Shown here piece by piece: positions 26,290 through 57,101 of a DNA stretch of 64,000 nucleotides. The stretch lies in contig OZ026834.1 of the NCBI GenBank assembly GCA_964023205.1, positions 32,278,756-32,342,755 of the forward strand, read 5' to 3'. Source of the stretch: Lutraria lutraria. Lineage: Eukaryota; Mollusca; Bivalvia; Venerida; Mactridae. The number at the start of each line of letters is the position of its first letter. The first letter of the stretch is position 1. A program made the translations under genes and the position numbers. The notes beneath the pieces are model-generated. The model saw only the letters and a list, made by a program, of their open reading frames with translations, made no database searches and was not told where the DNA came from.

Positions 26290-29200
26290 TTGACTTTCAT
26301 ACTAGCCAAGGTTAACCATGGGAACTTCAGCAACAATATAAAAGAAGCATAATTTATTGAGAAAATTTATTTCCAGATTTTATGCTGGAGATTTAACAAT
26401 AAACATGATAACCAGAAATAACATATTAATGACAATATGAATTCTTTATTTGTTTTTCACAAAAAAATCCAAATTAGCAAACAATGCATTTCTTAGAGTT
26501 AACATGTCTTTGTCTCGATAATATCACAAAAACATGAGAGAATCATCTGTAAGATAATTTGTAAGTTTTTCATACTCTGATAAAAAAATCTTAAAGAGTT
26601 TTCGAGGCTTCTCTTACAACAAAGGGAGGAACTCTTGCAATTACATGAAGCGTAAGCAATCCAAAGTGAAAAAATCCATTACTAAGGGAATTAACTCCTA
26701 CTGTCATTATCTATATGAATTCCTAGTCACAAAACCAACACCTCAATTATGTTGTATATTAATCACATAACAAAAGACTAAGATATTGTTTAGACAATAA
26801 AATACCTTATCACACATTTAAATATGGTAAAATGACAAAATATTCTATATCAATGAATTCAGCAACAGCTATTGATACAAAATACAAACACATGGCGTTT
26901 AATCTAAAAACTGCAGAGGTACTAACAGCTGGTCCTAACAAAAAACAAGTTTTAACTTTAACTGAGATGGCAAAAGTAAATGAGATGGACAAACCAAAAA
27001 ATAAGCCTAAGTTTTCTACTACAGAACTTGAAATTCTAAATATATTCACTGCAGAACATGTAATATTGAACTAACAACAAATGCCACAGATATATAACTC
27101 CAGATCAACCAGACAGAACCTGATAGTATAACTGTACACTCATGTGATATACATGTATGAACACTATAATTATACAAGCTATATTGATAAAATAATGCAA
27201 TTAAACGTTTACAAACCATGCAGGCAAAATTAGTAATTATTATATATTGCGATACTGGATGGCGAAGTCGAATTTTTTATTTCATGACAAAAAGGTGATA
27301 AAGATCTGACAAGTACAAACAATCACCATCTATATTGTTGAGCAACTAATGGACTGGGATGTGTTATGCTTAATGAAACATTGCAAATTGTCATAGCAAA
27401 AATGTATGTTTAGATGATACAAGTTTAAAATAAAACATGAGTCATGCATATGGCATGACACATAAAAAGTATACAATCATACAATGCAAAGCGTGAAATT
27501 TAAAAAAAGTAAATATCTTCATTCTAAAAAAAATATTCACAGAAAAAATTAACATCACAAAGTAAGAATACTTCAAAATATTCAGAATTTTCAAACCATG
27601 TTATTTCTAAATTCAGATTGATAAAATCTGAATTTTATATCTGAAAGTCAGCATCCATCTAGTATCATTAACAGTCAATGTTACAAACATATCAGCAGCT
27701 AGCAAAGAGAATACTGGTAGGAATAGATATATAATACTTACTACAGTAAGTATAAGAAGCCAACATACAGGAAGCAATAATTGACTGATGCTTTATGTAC
27801 AAATGTTTGATGAAATGAAGTTTAGCTGTTACATGTAAATTTTCTGATTTAATAATTATCACAAAAACAAATCTAGCGCAACAAATACAAGACAAAAACA
27901 CAAGAACAATACCAATCACCATGGACATTTTCTCTATAATAAATCTTGCAATAAAAATGTAAGAATTCAATAATGTAATAAGTGCAAGTAGTAATGGCTG
28001 GAACTTATTGATATGCGAACTAATTGATTAGTAAATGTTAGCAAACTAAACCTTGCTCTGATAACAACAGATTCACATTTTCGAATTACATTGAAAGATA
28101 ACCTAACTTCTCACAATCTACTAACATAAATTCAACAACTAAACATACAGGTAGATAAAAATACAATTTATACTATAGATGAACAAATACAAAATGGATG
28201 ACATTTAATTTACACAGAAAAGCATACCTTTTACCCGTTCCAATAATGAATGAAAAAAAGAAGGATTTTTGTCAAAAAAAGACATGTATGATAAAAAGCA
28301 TACAATTGGAATTACATACTTGATTCATTAATTTATATAACTTGAACAAGGACAACAAAAACATACATGTTATCTCTAACAAATTTTGCTTCAAAACAGT
28401 GTCTATAATGAAAAAGTTTCGAAAAAAAGAACATTCGATAAAAGTAGTTAAAATATTATGTAAAGTTCATATGATTACAAATGAATATATCTGAAATATT
28501 TGGCAAGCATATTTAATAAACTTTCTTGTAGGCCAACTATCTATGATTACACAAGTTGGAAAAGTCAATGAACACAACCTTTTGTCCCATCATTTCACAA
28601 AAAATGCATATTACAAGTCTGATGATCTTTACATACATGTATATCAGTTACAAACGTGAACTTACAATATTTCTCTTTTTTGGCCAATTTGTACATAAAT
28701 CATTTTATATGGAAATAAAATTAGTGGTAGACAAAATGAGGTATTCCATCGTGAGGGCAGATTTCAAATTTTAATTTAACAAGACCAATAGCTGAAACTG
28801 TTTGTTTAATGGAGTTTTACGCCCCTTTTCAACAGTCAAGGTCATATGAGGTGGACAGTTCACCTAACCATCATTCCTGGGACGAACCAGTACTAGACTC
28901 CCATCCTCCGTAAGCAATGCACGATACTTTCTCACATAAAGAGACATGGTCAGTAGCTGGGCTCGAGCCCATGGCCCGCTATCAGTGAGAGGTTACAGTG
29001 ATTTGAAGTCAGCGACCTTAACCACTCGACCATGGAGGCGGGTCAGCTGAAAGTGTATGTTCTTAGAAACCTAAATTTGGAAAATGATTGGAATATAAGT
29101 TATCCGTGAAATTAGGATTAAATGATACCAGACATGTTTATAAATATATAATATAAAAATACACCAGTATATTTCTACATATAAAAAATCTAGAAGTACA

Positions 29201-32200
29201 CAAACGACAAAACACTGAGTTTAAAATTGTCTGAGATCCATCTTCAAGTGGGACATTAGATATAATTGGATTTACTTGAACATATTTAGAAATGTAGACA
29301 ATTTCTTTTAATGAGGTGATGTGAAGTGGAAAAATAAACTAACAAAATAAGTTTACAAATTGAGCCCGAAAATGCGACCTGACAAATGTGACAAAAATCT
29401 GATTTTGCAAAGATGCTGAACAAGGTTAAAGTCATAAAAATAACATAAATGTAACCAACTTATTGGCTTCCAAACAATAATTTGTCCTGCTTCATGTAGC
29501 TCCATTGATGATAAAGTAAAGTAATTAAGAGTATAGTAAGTTTCCACACAGTAAAGACACAAAATCTATATATAAAAGTTAACTTTGGCATCGTTCTGTT
29601 TTAGTATCTCGCCATGGTTATCAAACAATAAACCTTAACATTGAATATTACCAAAATGGAAAAATAAATAAATGTCATTGTCTCAAGTTCATGAATTACA
29701 TAAAATGTTAACAGTTAGGATAAGACCTCATAGGAATAAGTGAATTTAAAAATTACCACTATTAGCAAAAACTAATTTAAACATTTACAATTCAAATGGA
29801 CTTGACTTCAGATCCAAAACTTTTTTTTCAAACTTTAGAAACTCATTTTCTTTGATAGTCATTTTATAAAAGAAGTAAAATCAAGATAGACCAAGGCTTT
29901 TACTACCAAGACTTCAAATACTTAAAAAACACCAACAACAATAATAAAGCAGTGGAATAATGTCATCAAGTTAAAATTCAACTATCCTTTATTTACAAAT
30001 ATATGAGGTACCACCAACTTTAAATTTGTGAAAGGCAGCTTTTAATCCATAGAATGACATTCTGTAAGTTTCCAACCTTATGATTGTTCATTTTGATGTC
30101 ACATCAGAGTTATGTCCCTTTGATAATATTGTGAATATCATTTCACGCAACGAAACACAAACAAAACAGCAGCTGTTTATAGGTAAGTTTATCATATCTA
30201 GAACCACACTAGCTTCTATTTAGTAAAATGTTATAAATGACTAGACTAAAAATAATATGTATATAAACATAAAAATTAACAGTAACAAACAGTAGTTTTT
30301 ATATTATTATGAAAATAATTTATCTTTCAAAGTTATATGATCATACATAATCATTGATGCAAATTCAAATATTCAGTTAAAAAATTCAAAAAGTGAAAAA
30401 GTAGAAAAATAGGATGATGGAAGAGACAACTTTCACTTTTAATGGAAATAGGTCATCATCCTGTCAATTAGATTTGAACTGGTTCCCAGGTTATAAAACT
30501 TGAGATCGGTCTGTAAGCTTGAATGTCATATTTTGTTTACAAACGTTTCGAAATTAATTAAGATAAAACAATGATAAAATGATCAAGACATAAATCTGTC
30601 AACATGATTGATCTAAAGAAGTATTTAAACATTAATTAAATTTCAACCAAAATACTTTGAGAATGAAATTGAAAATTGAGCTTGGACACTCATCTCAAGA
30701 GGGGAGTGGGTACTTTAAAATTTCAATATTTATTGAAATTTTTTTTGCATGATATAAATTCAAACAAAGATGAAACACATTCATTTAAAAAAAGCAACAG
30801 TCACCCAAAATGTTTCATTATTCATGCCGTTTCAACTTTATATAATATAAAAATAACATGTGTTAAACAATCATGATCAAATGTAATAGATTTGAGTAAA
30901 TCTTTTTTATATATCTGGTCAACCTTCAAGCTGTTTTTCATAACGCAGTAAGGACTGATAGAAAAATGGCCCCTTATTCTTGAAAAAAGTTACAGAACAA
31001 TAGAACAAAATTTGTTAAAACGCAAACGTTGTACGATGTTCAACAAAATGATCATGTTTCATTTTTTTAACATTTCATTCACATATACAGTAATATTTTG
31101 TACATAATCTGATCAAACTTCATTGAAAAACACAAAGACATATCACTAAAAGAACGTACTGAATACCATTAAATGCCAACTTCAGATGCATTCCATGTCT
31201 TTGTGTTTTTAAATTAATTTAGTATAAAAAGAACGAGGCATACAAAGTCAAATTTAGAAATGACATTAAAATACTTTTGCTGCTCACAAACAACTGTATC
31301 ACATTATGCTTTTTCTTGAATATACGAATAAAATGGAGACCATAGTTTTATCACCATAGAAACAATAACAGTATGATACACTACATACAACATAGTGTTT
31401 CACCTGAAATATCTTTCATTGCTTATTACAGAACAATAAATAACCGGTAAGTAAGTAATGTAATCAATCTGTCAACAGTAATGTACACATGTTGGCACCC
31501 AAATATTAAGTAGAAAACTATTAATTTCCCAGAATGAATGCACACCTTCCTTTCAAAAATATACTTCATAATTAGAGACTGAACTAAATGCATTCCCAAT
31601 GAATTTACTATCACCTGTTTTAAAACTATTTCACAAACGTGAGCAGTGTTTAACACATTATAGTATTAAATATCTAATTATTCGAAAATTGTGAATCTGA
31701 TCAAGGAAACCTAAAGTCATGATTTATTTATTTTACTTATTTGTAAAAATCTCCTAATCTTCAATAAATCTCATTGCGTGAAGAAAGGATTTAATTTACA
31801 TCTGAAGTAAGCAGTCTAATTATATTAATAAAATTCTATGGATACGATATAAAATTTCATGATAAATATCTCATTGTTTGAATTGTCAACACATCATGGA
31901 AGGGGAGCATTCATCCATGAGCAAAAAATGGTTGATAAAAATGATATCTACAGGAAAACATAAAATGTAGAACACTTCATGGCTTAGGCACCAGTAACAG
32001 AAACCAAAACTAACGTAGTACAATACAAAGACCATGTATACGAACACAATGTAAAGCTTTGCTAATAGTTTGAAAACAGTTAAGGCCAGAAATATAATAG
32101 TCATGTTTAGGGACCTGGGTTATTGGACCAGAAAATTAGGGGAGTGAGGTAAAAAAGAACTTTTTTATATTTTTACTAGACTCCTTGCATGAGAACACCA

Positions 32201-32599
32201 GTTATAATTCATTCCCAAATATTTCCATAAATTGGATTTGTGCAATTAGAAACTTTAAGGATGGTGCTATAAAATGCGTTGGACAAGTGTCGGTAAACAT
32301 GACTATTTCTTTTTCTGGCCTTATACAAGCAAACTGATGATATTTCTAAGAAAGTAACACAAAAGTTTCCTCTTTGTTAATCTGCAAACAACCTGCAAGT
32401 TTTTCATCTTATAACATTAAACATAATTAATTAAGCAAACTGTATTATTAATTATGCAAATATTTCAAATACGTTGATCACATTATACTTAGAATAATAT
32501 AAACACCAGAGATAAGTTAAGAAAAAAGAAGTTGAGCAAACTTGATATGGCATTAATCTAAACAGAGACAGGTAGACTTTGTTTCCAGATTTTACAAAT
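26290..32599 (-). other. GALNT2 3' UTR and intergenic DNA
   Basis: AT-rich (strongly A/T-skewed) sequence after the GALNT2 stop with no coding exon seen on either strand. Reverse-strand AATAAA signals are frequent, for example near 31724 and 26443, so the 3' end cannot be placed. One SINE lies at 28801-29044. The stretch at 32110-32350 is a diverged partner of 23620-23870. Confidence 0.45.
28801..29044 (-). mobile_element. Full-length tRNA-derived SINE
   Basis: Read on the minus strand it starts GACCCGCCTCCATGGTCGAG, with A-box-like TGGTCGAGTGG and B-box-like GGGCTCGAGCCC. The body contains GGAGGATGGGAGTCTAGTAC, and the tail reads TGTTGAAAAGGGGCGTAAAAC. Imperfect target duplications AGCTGAAACTG (28790-28800) and AGCTGAAAGTG (29045-29055) flank it. 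A 5'-truncated relative lies at 42469-42632. Confidence 0.8.
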
Positions 32600-50996
<18,397 letters not shown>

Positions 50997-51165
50997 GGGT
51001 GGTTGAGTTTCAGTTGGACTTCATTTTGACAGCTCACTGATTGATTGACCAATCATTATGGTCGTTACATGTGTGAATTGAAGCGAAAGAAACTCAATTC
51101 ACGAAATCGGAATATAGTATACTGTTCTTTTCGCTTCACTACTTGAAAAGAAAAAAGCTTATAAT
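50997..51165. promoter_or_regulatory. Likely GALNT2 5' UTR/promoter, possibly bidirectional
   Basis: This 169-base gap lies between the GALNT2 start codon and the ATG of the candidate gene on the other strand. It must contain the GALNT2 5' UTR if no further upstream exon exists. No TATA box is evident at a set distance. Assignment is by position only. Confidence 0.35.
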
Positions 51166-54100
51166 ATGTTATTCCAACGTAAGTACAATTTAAATGATCT
51201 GTATATAATGTGATATTCCATCACAAGAGCGAATGCTATTATTACAGATACAGTGCAACTTTTTCAGAGAAACACCCTTTGGGAGAAGCCAAATAATGTA
51301 GTTGTTGAGAGGTTGTTGCTCAAGAGAGGTTAAATCAATAGTTAGATATTATGCAGTGGGAACAAATTATACTGTTGTTGATGGGAGGTTGTTGCTCAAG
51401 AGAGGTTAAATCAATAGTTAGATATTGTGCAGTGGGAACAAAGTATACTGTTGTTGAGAGGTTGTTGCTCAAGAGAGGTTAATTCAATAGTTAGATATTG
51501 TGCAGTGGGAACAAATTATACTGTTGTTGAGAGGTTGTTGCTCAAGAGAGGTTAAATCAATAGTTAGATATTGTGCAGTGGGAACAAATTATACTGTTGT
51601 TGATGGGAGGTTGTTGCTCAAGACAGGTTAAATCAATAGTTAGATATTGTGCAGTGGGAACAAATTATACTGTTGTTGATGGGAGGTTGTTGCTCAAGAG
51701 AGGTTAAATCAATAGTTATATAGATATTGTGCAGTGGGAACAAATTATACTGTTGTTGAGAGGTTGTTGCTCAAGAGAGGTTAATTCAATAGTTAGATAT
51801 TGTGCAGTGGGAACAAATTATACTGTTGTTGAGAGGTTGTTGCTCAAGAGAGGTTAAATCAATAGTTAGATATTGTGCAGTGGGAACAAATTATACTGTT
51901 GTTGATTTGAGGTTGTTGCTCAAGAGAGGTTAATTCAATAGTTAGATATTGTGCAGTGGGAACAAATTATACTGTTGTTGAGAGGTTGTTGCTCAAGAGA
52001 GGTTGAATCAATAGTTAGATATTGTGCAGTGGGAACAAATTATACTGTTGTTGATGGGAGGTTGTTGCTCAAGAGAGGTTAAATCAATAGTTAGATATTG
52101 TGCAGTGGGAACAAATTATACTGTTGTTGAAAGGAGGTTGTTGCTCAAGAGAGGTTAAATCAATAGTTAGATATTGTGCAGTGGGAACAAAATATAATGT
52201 TGCTAAAGGGAGGTTGTTGCTCAAGAGAGGTTAAATCAATAGTTAGATATTGTGCAGTGGGAACAAATTATACTGTTGTTGAGAGGTTGTTGCTCAAGAG
52301 AGGTTAATTCAATAGTTAGATATTGTGCAGTGGGAACAAAGTATACTGTTGTTGAGAGGTTGTTGCTCAAGAGAGGTTAATTCAATAGTTAGATATTGTG
52401 CAGTGGGAACAAATTATACTGTTGTTGAGAGGTTGTTGCTCAAGAGAGGTTAAATCAATAGTTAGATATTGTGCAGTGGGAACAAATTATACTGTTGTTG
52501 ATTGGAGGTTGTTGCTCAAGAGAGGTTAATTCAATAGTTAGATATTGTGCAGTGGGAACAAATTATACTGTTGTTGAGAGGTTGTTGCTCAAGAGAGGTT
52601 AATTCAATAGTTAGATATTGTGCAGTGGGAACAAAGTATACTGTTGTTGAGAGGTTGTTGCTCAAGAGAGGTTAATTCAATAGTTAGATATTGTGCAGTG
52701 GGAACAAATTATACTGTTGTTGAGAGGTTGTTGCTCAAGAGAGGTTAAATCAATAGTTAGATATTGTACAGTGGGAACAAATTATACTGTTGTTGATTGG
52801 AGGTTGTTGCTCAAGAGAGGTTAATTCAATAGTTAGATATTGTGCAGTGGGAACAAATTATACTGTTGTTGAGAGGTTGTTGCTCAAGAGAGGTTAAATC
52901 AATAGTTAGATACTGTGCAGTGGGAACAAATTATACTGTTGTTGATGGGAGGTTGTTGCTCAAGAGAGGTTAAATCAATAGTTAGATATTGTGCAGTGGG
53001 AACAAATTATACTGTTGTTGATGAGAGGTTGTTGCTCAAGAGAGGTTAATTCAATAGTTAGATATTGTGCAGTGGGAACAAATTATACTGTTGTTGATGG
53101 GAGGTTGTTGCTCAAGAGAGGTTAAATCAATAGTTAGATATTGTGCAGTGGGAACAAGTTATAGATAGATATTGTGCAGTGGGAACAAATTATACTGTTG
53201 TTGAGAGGTTGTTGCTCAAGAGAGGTTAAATCAATAGTTAGATATTGTGCAGTGGGAACAAATTATACTGTTGTTGATTGGAGGTTGTTGCTCAAGAGAG
53301 GTTAATTCAATAGTTAGATATTGTGCAGTGGGAACAAATTATACTGTTGTTGATGGGAGGTTGTTGCTCAAGAGAGGTTAAATCAATAGTTAGATAGTGT
53401 GCAGTGGGAACAAATTATACTGTTGTTGATGGGAGGTTGTTGCTCAAGAGAGGTTAAATCAATAGTTAGATATTGTGCAGTATGAACAAATTATACTGTT
53501 GTTGATGGGAGGTTGTTGCTCAGGAGAGGTTAAATCAATAGTTAGATAGTGTGAAGTGGGAACAAATTATACTGTTGTTAATGGGAGGTTGTTGTTCAAG
53601 AGAGGTTAAATCAATAGTTAGATATTGTGCAGTGGGAACAAATTATACTGTTGTTGATGGGAGGTTGTTGCTCAAGAGAGGTTAAATCAATAGTTAGATA
53701 TTGTGCAGTGGGAACAAATTATACTGTTGTTGATGGGAGGTTGTTGCTCAAGAGAGGTTAAATCAATAGTTAGATATTGTGCAGTGGGAACAAATTATAC
53801 TGTTGTTGAAAGGAGGTTGTTGCTCAAGAGAGGTTAAATCAATAGTTAGATATTGTGCAGTGGGAACAAAATATAATGTTGCTAAAGGGAGGTTGTTGCT
53901 CAAGAGAGGTTAAATCAATAGTTAGATTATGCAGTGGGAACAAATTATACTGTTGTTGATGGGAGGTTGTTGCTCAAGAGAGGTTAAATCAATAGTTAGA
54001 TATTGTGCAGTGGGAACAAATTAAACTGTTGTTGATGGGAGGTTGTTGCTCAAGAGAGGTTAAATCAATAGTTAGATAGTGTGCAGTGGGAACAAAATAT

Positions 54101-57100
54101 AATGTTGCTAAAGGGAGGTTGTTGCTCAAGAGAGGTTAAATCAATAGTTAGATATTGTGCAGTGGGAACAAATTATACTGTTGTTGATGGGAGGTTGTTG
54201 CTCAAGAGAGGTTAAATCAATAGTTAGATATTGTGCAGTGGGAACAAATTATACTGTTGTTGAAAGGAGGTTGTTGCTCAAGAGAGGTTAAATCAATAGT
54301 TAGATATTGTGCAGTGGGAACAAATTATACTGTTGTTGATGAGAGGTTGTTGCTCAAGAGAGGTTAATTCAATAGTTAGATATTGTGCAGTGGGAACAAA
54401 TTATACTGTTGTTGATGGGAGGTTGTTGCTCAAGAGAGGTTAAATCAATAGTTAGATATTGTGCAGTGGGAACAAGTTATAGATAGATATTGTGCAGTGG
54501 GAACAAATTATACTGTTGTTGAGAGGTTGTTGCTCAAGAGAGGTTAAATCAATAGTTAGATATTGTGCAGTGGGAACAAATTATACTGTTGTTGATTGGA
54601 GGTTGTTGCTCAAGAGAGGTTAATTCAATAGTTAGATATTGTGCAGTGGGAACAAATTATACTGTTGTTGAGAGGTTGTTGCTCAAGAGAGGTTAAATCA
54701 ATAGTTAGATATTGTGCAGTGGGAACAAATTATACTGTTGTTGATGGGAGGTTGTTGCTCAAGAGAGGTTAAATCAATAGTTAGATATTGTGCAGTGGGA
54801 ACAAATTATACTGTTGTTGAAAGGAGGTTGTTGCTCAAGAGAGGTTAAATCAATAGTTAGATATTGTGCAGTGGGAACAAAATATAATGTTGCTAAAGGG
54901 AGGTTGTTGCTCAAGAGAGGTTAAATCAATAGTTAGATTATGCAGTGGGAACAAATTATACTGTTGTTGATGGGAGGTTGTTGCTCAAGAGAGGTTAATT
55001 CAATAGTTAGCTATTGTGCAGTGGGAACAAATTATACTGTTGTTGATGAGAGGTTGTTGCTCAAGAGAGGTTAATTCAATAGTTAGATATTGTGCAGTGG
55101 GAACAAATTATACTGTTGTTGATGGGAGGTTGTTGTTCAAGAGAGGTTAAATCAATAGTTAGATATTGTGCAGTGGGAACAAGTTATAGATAGATATTGT
55201 GCAGTGGGAACAAATTATACTGTTGTTGATGAGAGGTTGTTGCTCAAGAGAGGTTAATTCAATAGTTAGATATTGTGCAGTGGGAACAAATTATACTGTT
55301 GTTGATGGGAGGTTGTTGCTCAAGAGAGGTTAAATCAATAGTTAGATAGTGTGCAGTGGGAACAAATTATACTGTTGTTGATGGGAGGTTGTTGCTCAAG
55401 AGAGGTTAAATCAATAGTTAGATATTGTGCAGTATGAACAAATTATACTGTTGTTGATGGGAGGTTGTTGCTCAGGAGAGGTTAAATCAATAGTTAGATA
55501 GTGTGAAGTGGGAACAAATTATACTGTTGTTGATGGGAGGTTGTTGTTCAAGAGAGGTTAAATCAATAGTTAGATATTGTGCAGTGGGAACAAATTATAC
55601 TGTTGTTGATGGGAGGTTGTTGCTCAAGAGAGGTTAAATCAATAGTTAGATATTGTGCAGTGGGAACAAATTATACTGTTGTTGATGGGAGGTTGTTGCT
55701 CAAGAGAGGTTAAATCAATAGTTAGATATTGTGCAGTGGGAACAAATTATACTGTTGTTGATGGGAGGTTGTTGCTCAAGAGAGGTTAAATCAATAGTTA
55801 GATATTGTGCAGTGGGAACAAATTATACTGTTGTTGATGGGAGGTTGTTGCTCAAGAGAGGTTAAATCAATAGTTAGATATTGTGCAGTGGGAACAAATT
55901 ATACTGTTGTTGAAAGGAGGTTGTTGCTCAAGAGAGGTTAAATCAATAGTTAGATATTGTGCAGTGGGAACAAAATATAATGTTGCTAAAGGGAGGTTGT
56001 TGCTCAAGAGAGGTTAAATCAATAGTTAGATTATGCAGTGGGAACAAATTATACTGTTGTTGATGGGAGGTTGTTGCTCAAGAGAGGTTAAATCAATAGT
56101 TAGATATTGTGCAGTGGGAACAAATTAAACTGTTGTTGATGGGAGGTTGTTGCTCAAGAGAGGTTAAATCAATAGTTAGATAGTGTGCAGTGGGAACAAA
56201 TTATACTGTTGTTGATGGGAGGTTGTTGCTCAAGAGAGGTTAAATCAATAGTTAGATATTGTGCAGTGGGAACAAATTATACTGTTGTTGATGGGAGGTT
56301 GTTGCTCAAGAGAGGTTAAATCAATAGTTAGATATTGTGCAGTGGGAACAAATTATACTGTTGCTAAAGGGAGGTTGTTGCTCAAGAGAGGTTAAATCAA
56401 TAGTTAGATTATGCAGTGGGAACAAATTATACTGTTGTTGATGGGAGGTTGTTGCTCAAGAGACGGTCTCTCTGAAGAGGTTGAACTGTATATACCTTCC
56501 TTTGAAGTTATTTAAATAAATTTCTGTCATTTTGAACAGATCTCAGTTGAAACTATGTGTATTTGGATATATAATATTCTTCATTTTATCAACACCTCAA
56601 GTATTTTATGCTATTGTAATTTTAAATATTAATTTTTGCAATTTGATGAATATGATCTGGTAGTGAAAGTGAAAAAAAGACTGTACATGTATTTACAAAT
56701 AATTTGTTGTTCTTTATGTTTTTTTCAATGTAGTTTTTTTTTATTTTCCAGCCAATTTTGAGAAATATCCTGTCCTTGTAAAAATGACAGAAAAACTGAT
56801 TGCCAGATTAGAGAGAAAGCCACATCTGTACTGTCCCTTTCATAGAAGAGAAACAACAAAACAGCATGTTAGCCGCTGAGCTCTGTGGATTCACATCTAA
56901 ATGTCCATAAGCAAAGAGATTAATACCTACAATGTCACCTAGAGTGTCGAACAGCGATACCAATTTAATATTGTGTTAGTTAAAAGAAAGAGAACTGATG
57001 ATACTGAGGTAGAAGATAGACAGGTAGAAAAGAGCAGTTCTGAAACACGACTTGTCTGTGATGAATGGTTCAGACCCAAGAAGTGTAGAAGACACATCTG

Positions 57101-57101
57101 A
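51166..57101 (+). CDS. Candidate small unknown gene, head-to-head with GALNT2
   Basis: I do not recognise this protein. Proposed exons are 51166-51178 (ATG TTA TTC CAA C, then the strong donor GTAAGTAC), 56752-56867 (acceptor after TTTATTTTCCAG; donor CAT|GTTAGC, weak) and 56943-57101 (acceptor CACCTAG), stop TGA at 57099-57101. All phases agree and give 95 residues. The second exon encodes a charged segment with EKLIARLERKPHLYCPFHRR. The third encodes a basic KRKRTDD stretch and ends in LVCDEWFRPKKCRRHI. Without the second splice the frame stops at 56877-56879 after 46 residues. The large intron contains the 5.2-kb MITE/satellite. Against it: small size, a weak second donor and no known homology. 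It could also be 3' exons of a noncoding transcript. Confidence 0.3.
51251..56488. mobile_element. MITE with CAGT ends, swollen by an internal satellite
   Basis: The left end is CAGTGCAACTTTTTCAGAGA, and the right end reads, inverted, CAGTTCAACCTCTTCAGAGA (16 of 20 the same). TA sits at 51249-51250 and 56489-56490. These features fit a Tc1/mariner-like MITE. Only about 60 bases on the left and about 25 on the right are non-array sequence, so the element grew from a short MITE to 5.2 kb. Confidence 0.65.
51310..56465 (+). repeat. Satellite, 73-77-bp unit, about 68 copies
   Basis: Unit: AGGTTGTTGCTCAAGAGAGG, TTAAATCAATAGTTAGATAT, TGTGCAGTGGGAACAAATTA, TACTGTTGTTG, then a variable joint (AG, ATGGG, ATTGG, ATGAG or AAAGG) that changes the length. 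Variants such as AATATAATGTTGCTAAAGGG, GCAGTATGAACAA and GTTATAGATAGATATTG recur at distances of about 0.7, 1.3 and 1.95 kb, showing higher-order duplication. No reading frame spans it. Confidence 0.95.

Noticed and set aside
26832..27074. 80-residue plus-strand open frame
   Set aside because: It is overlapped by an equally long frame on the other strand, lies in the convergent intergenic region, and shows no homology I recognise.
51310..56465. CRISPR array or coding repeat protein
   Set aside because: No spacers exist, unit lengths vary between 73 and 77 bases, and no frame stays open across units.
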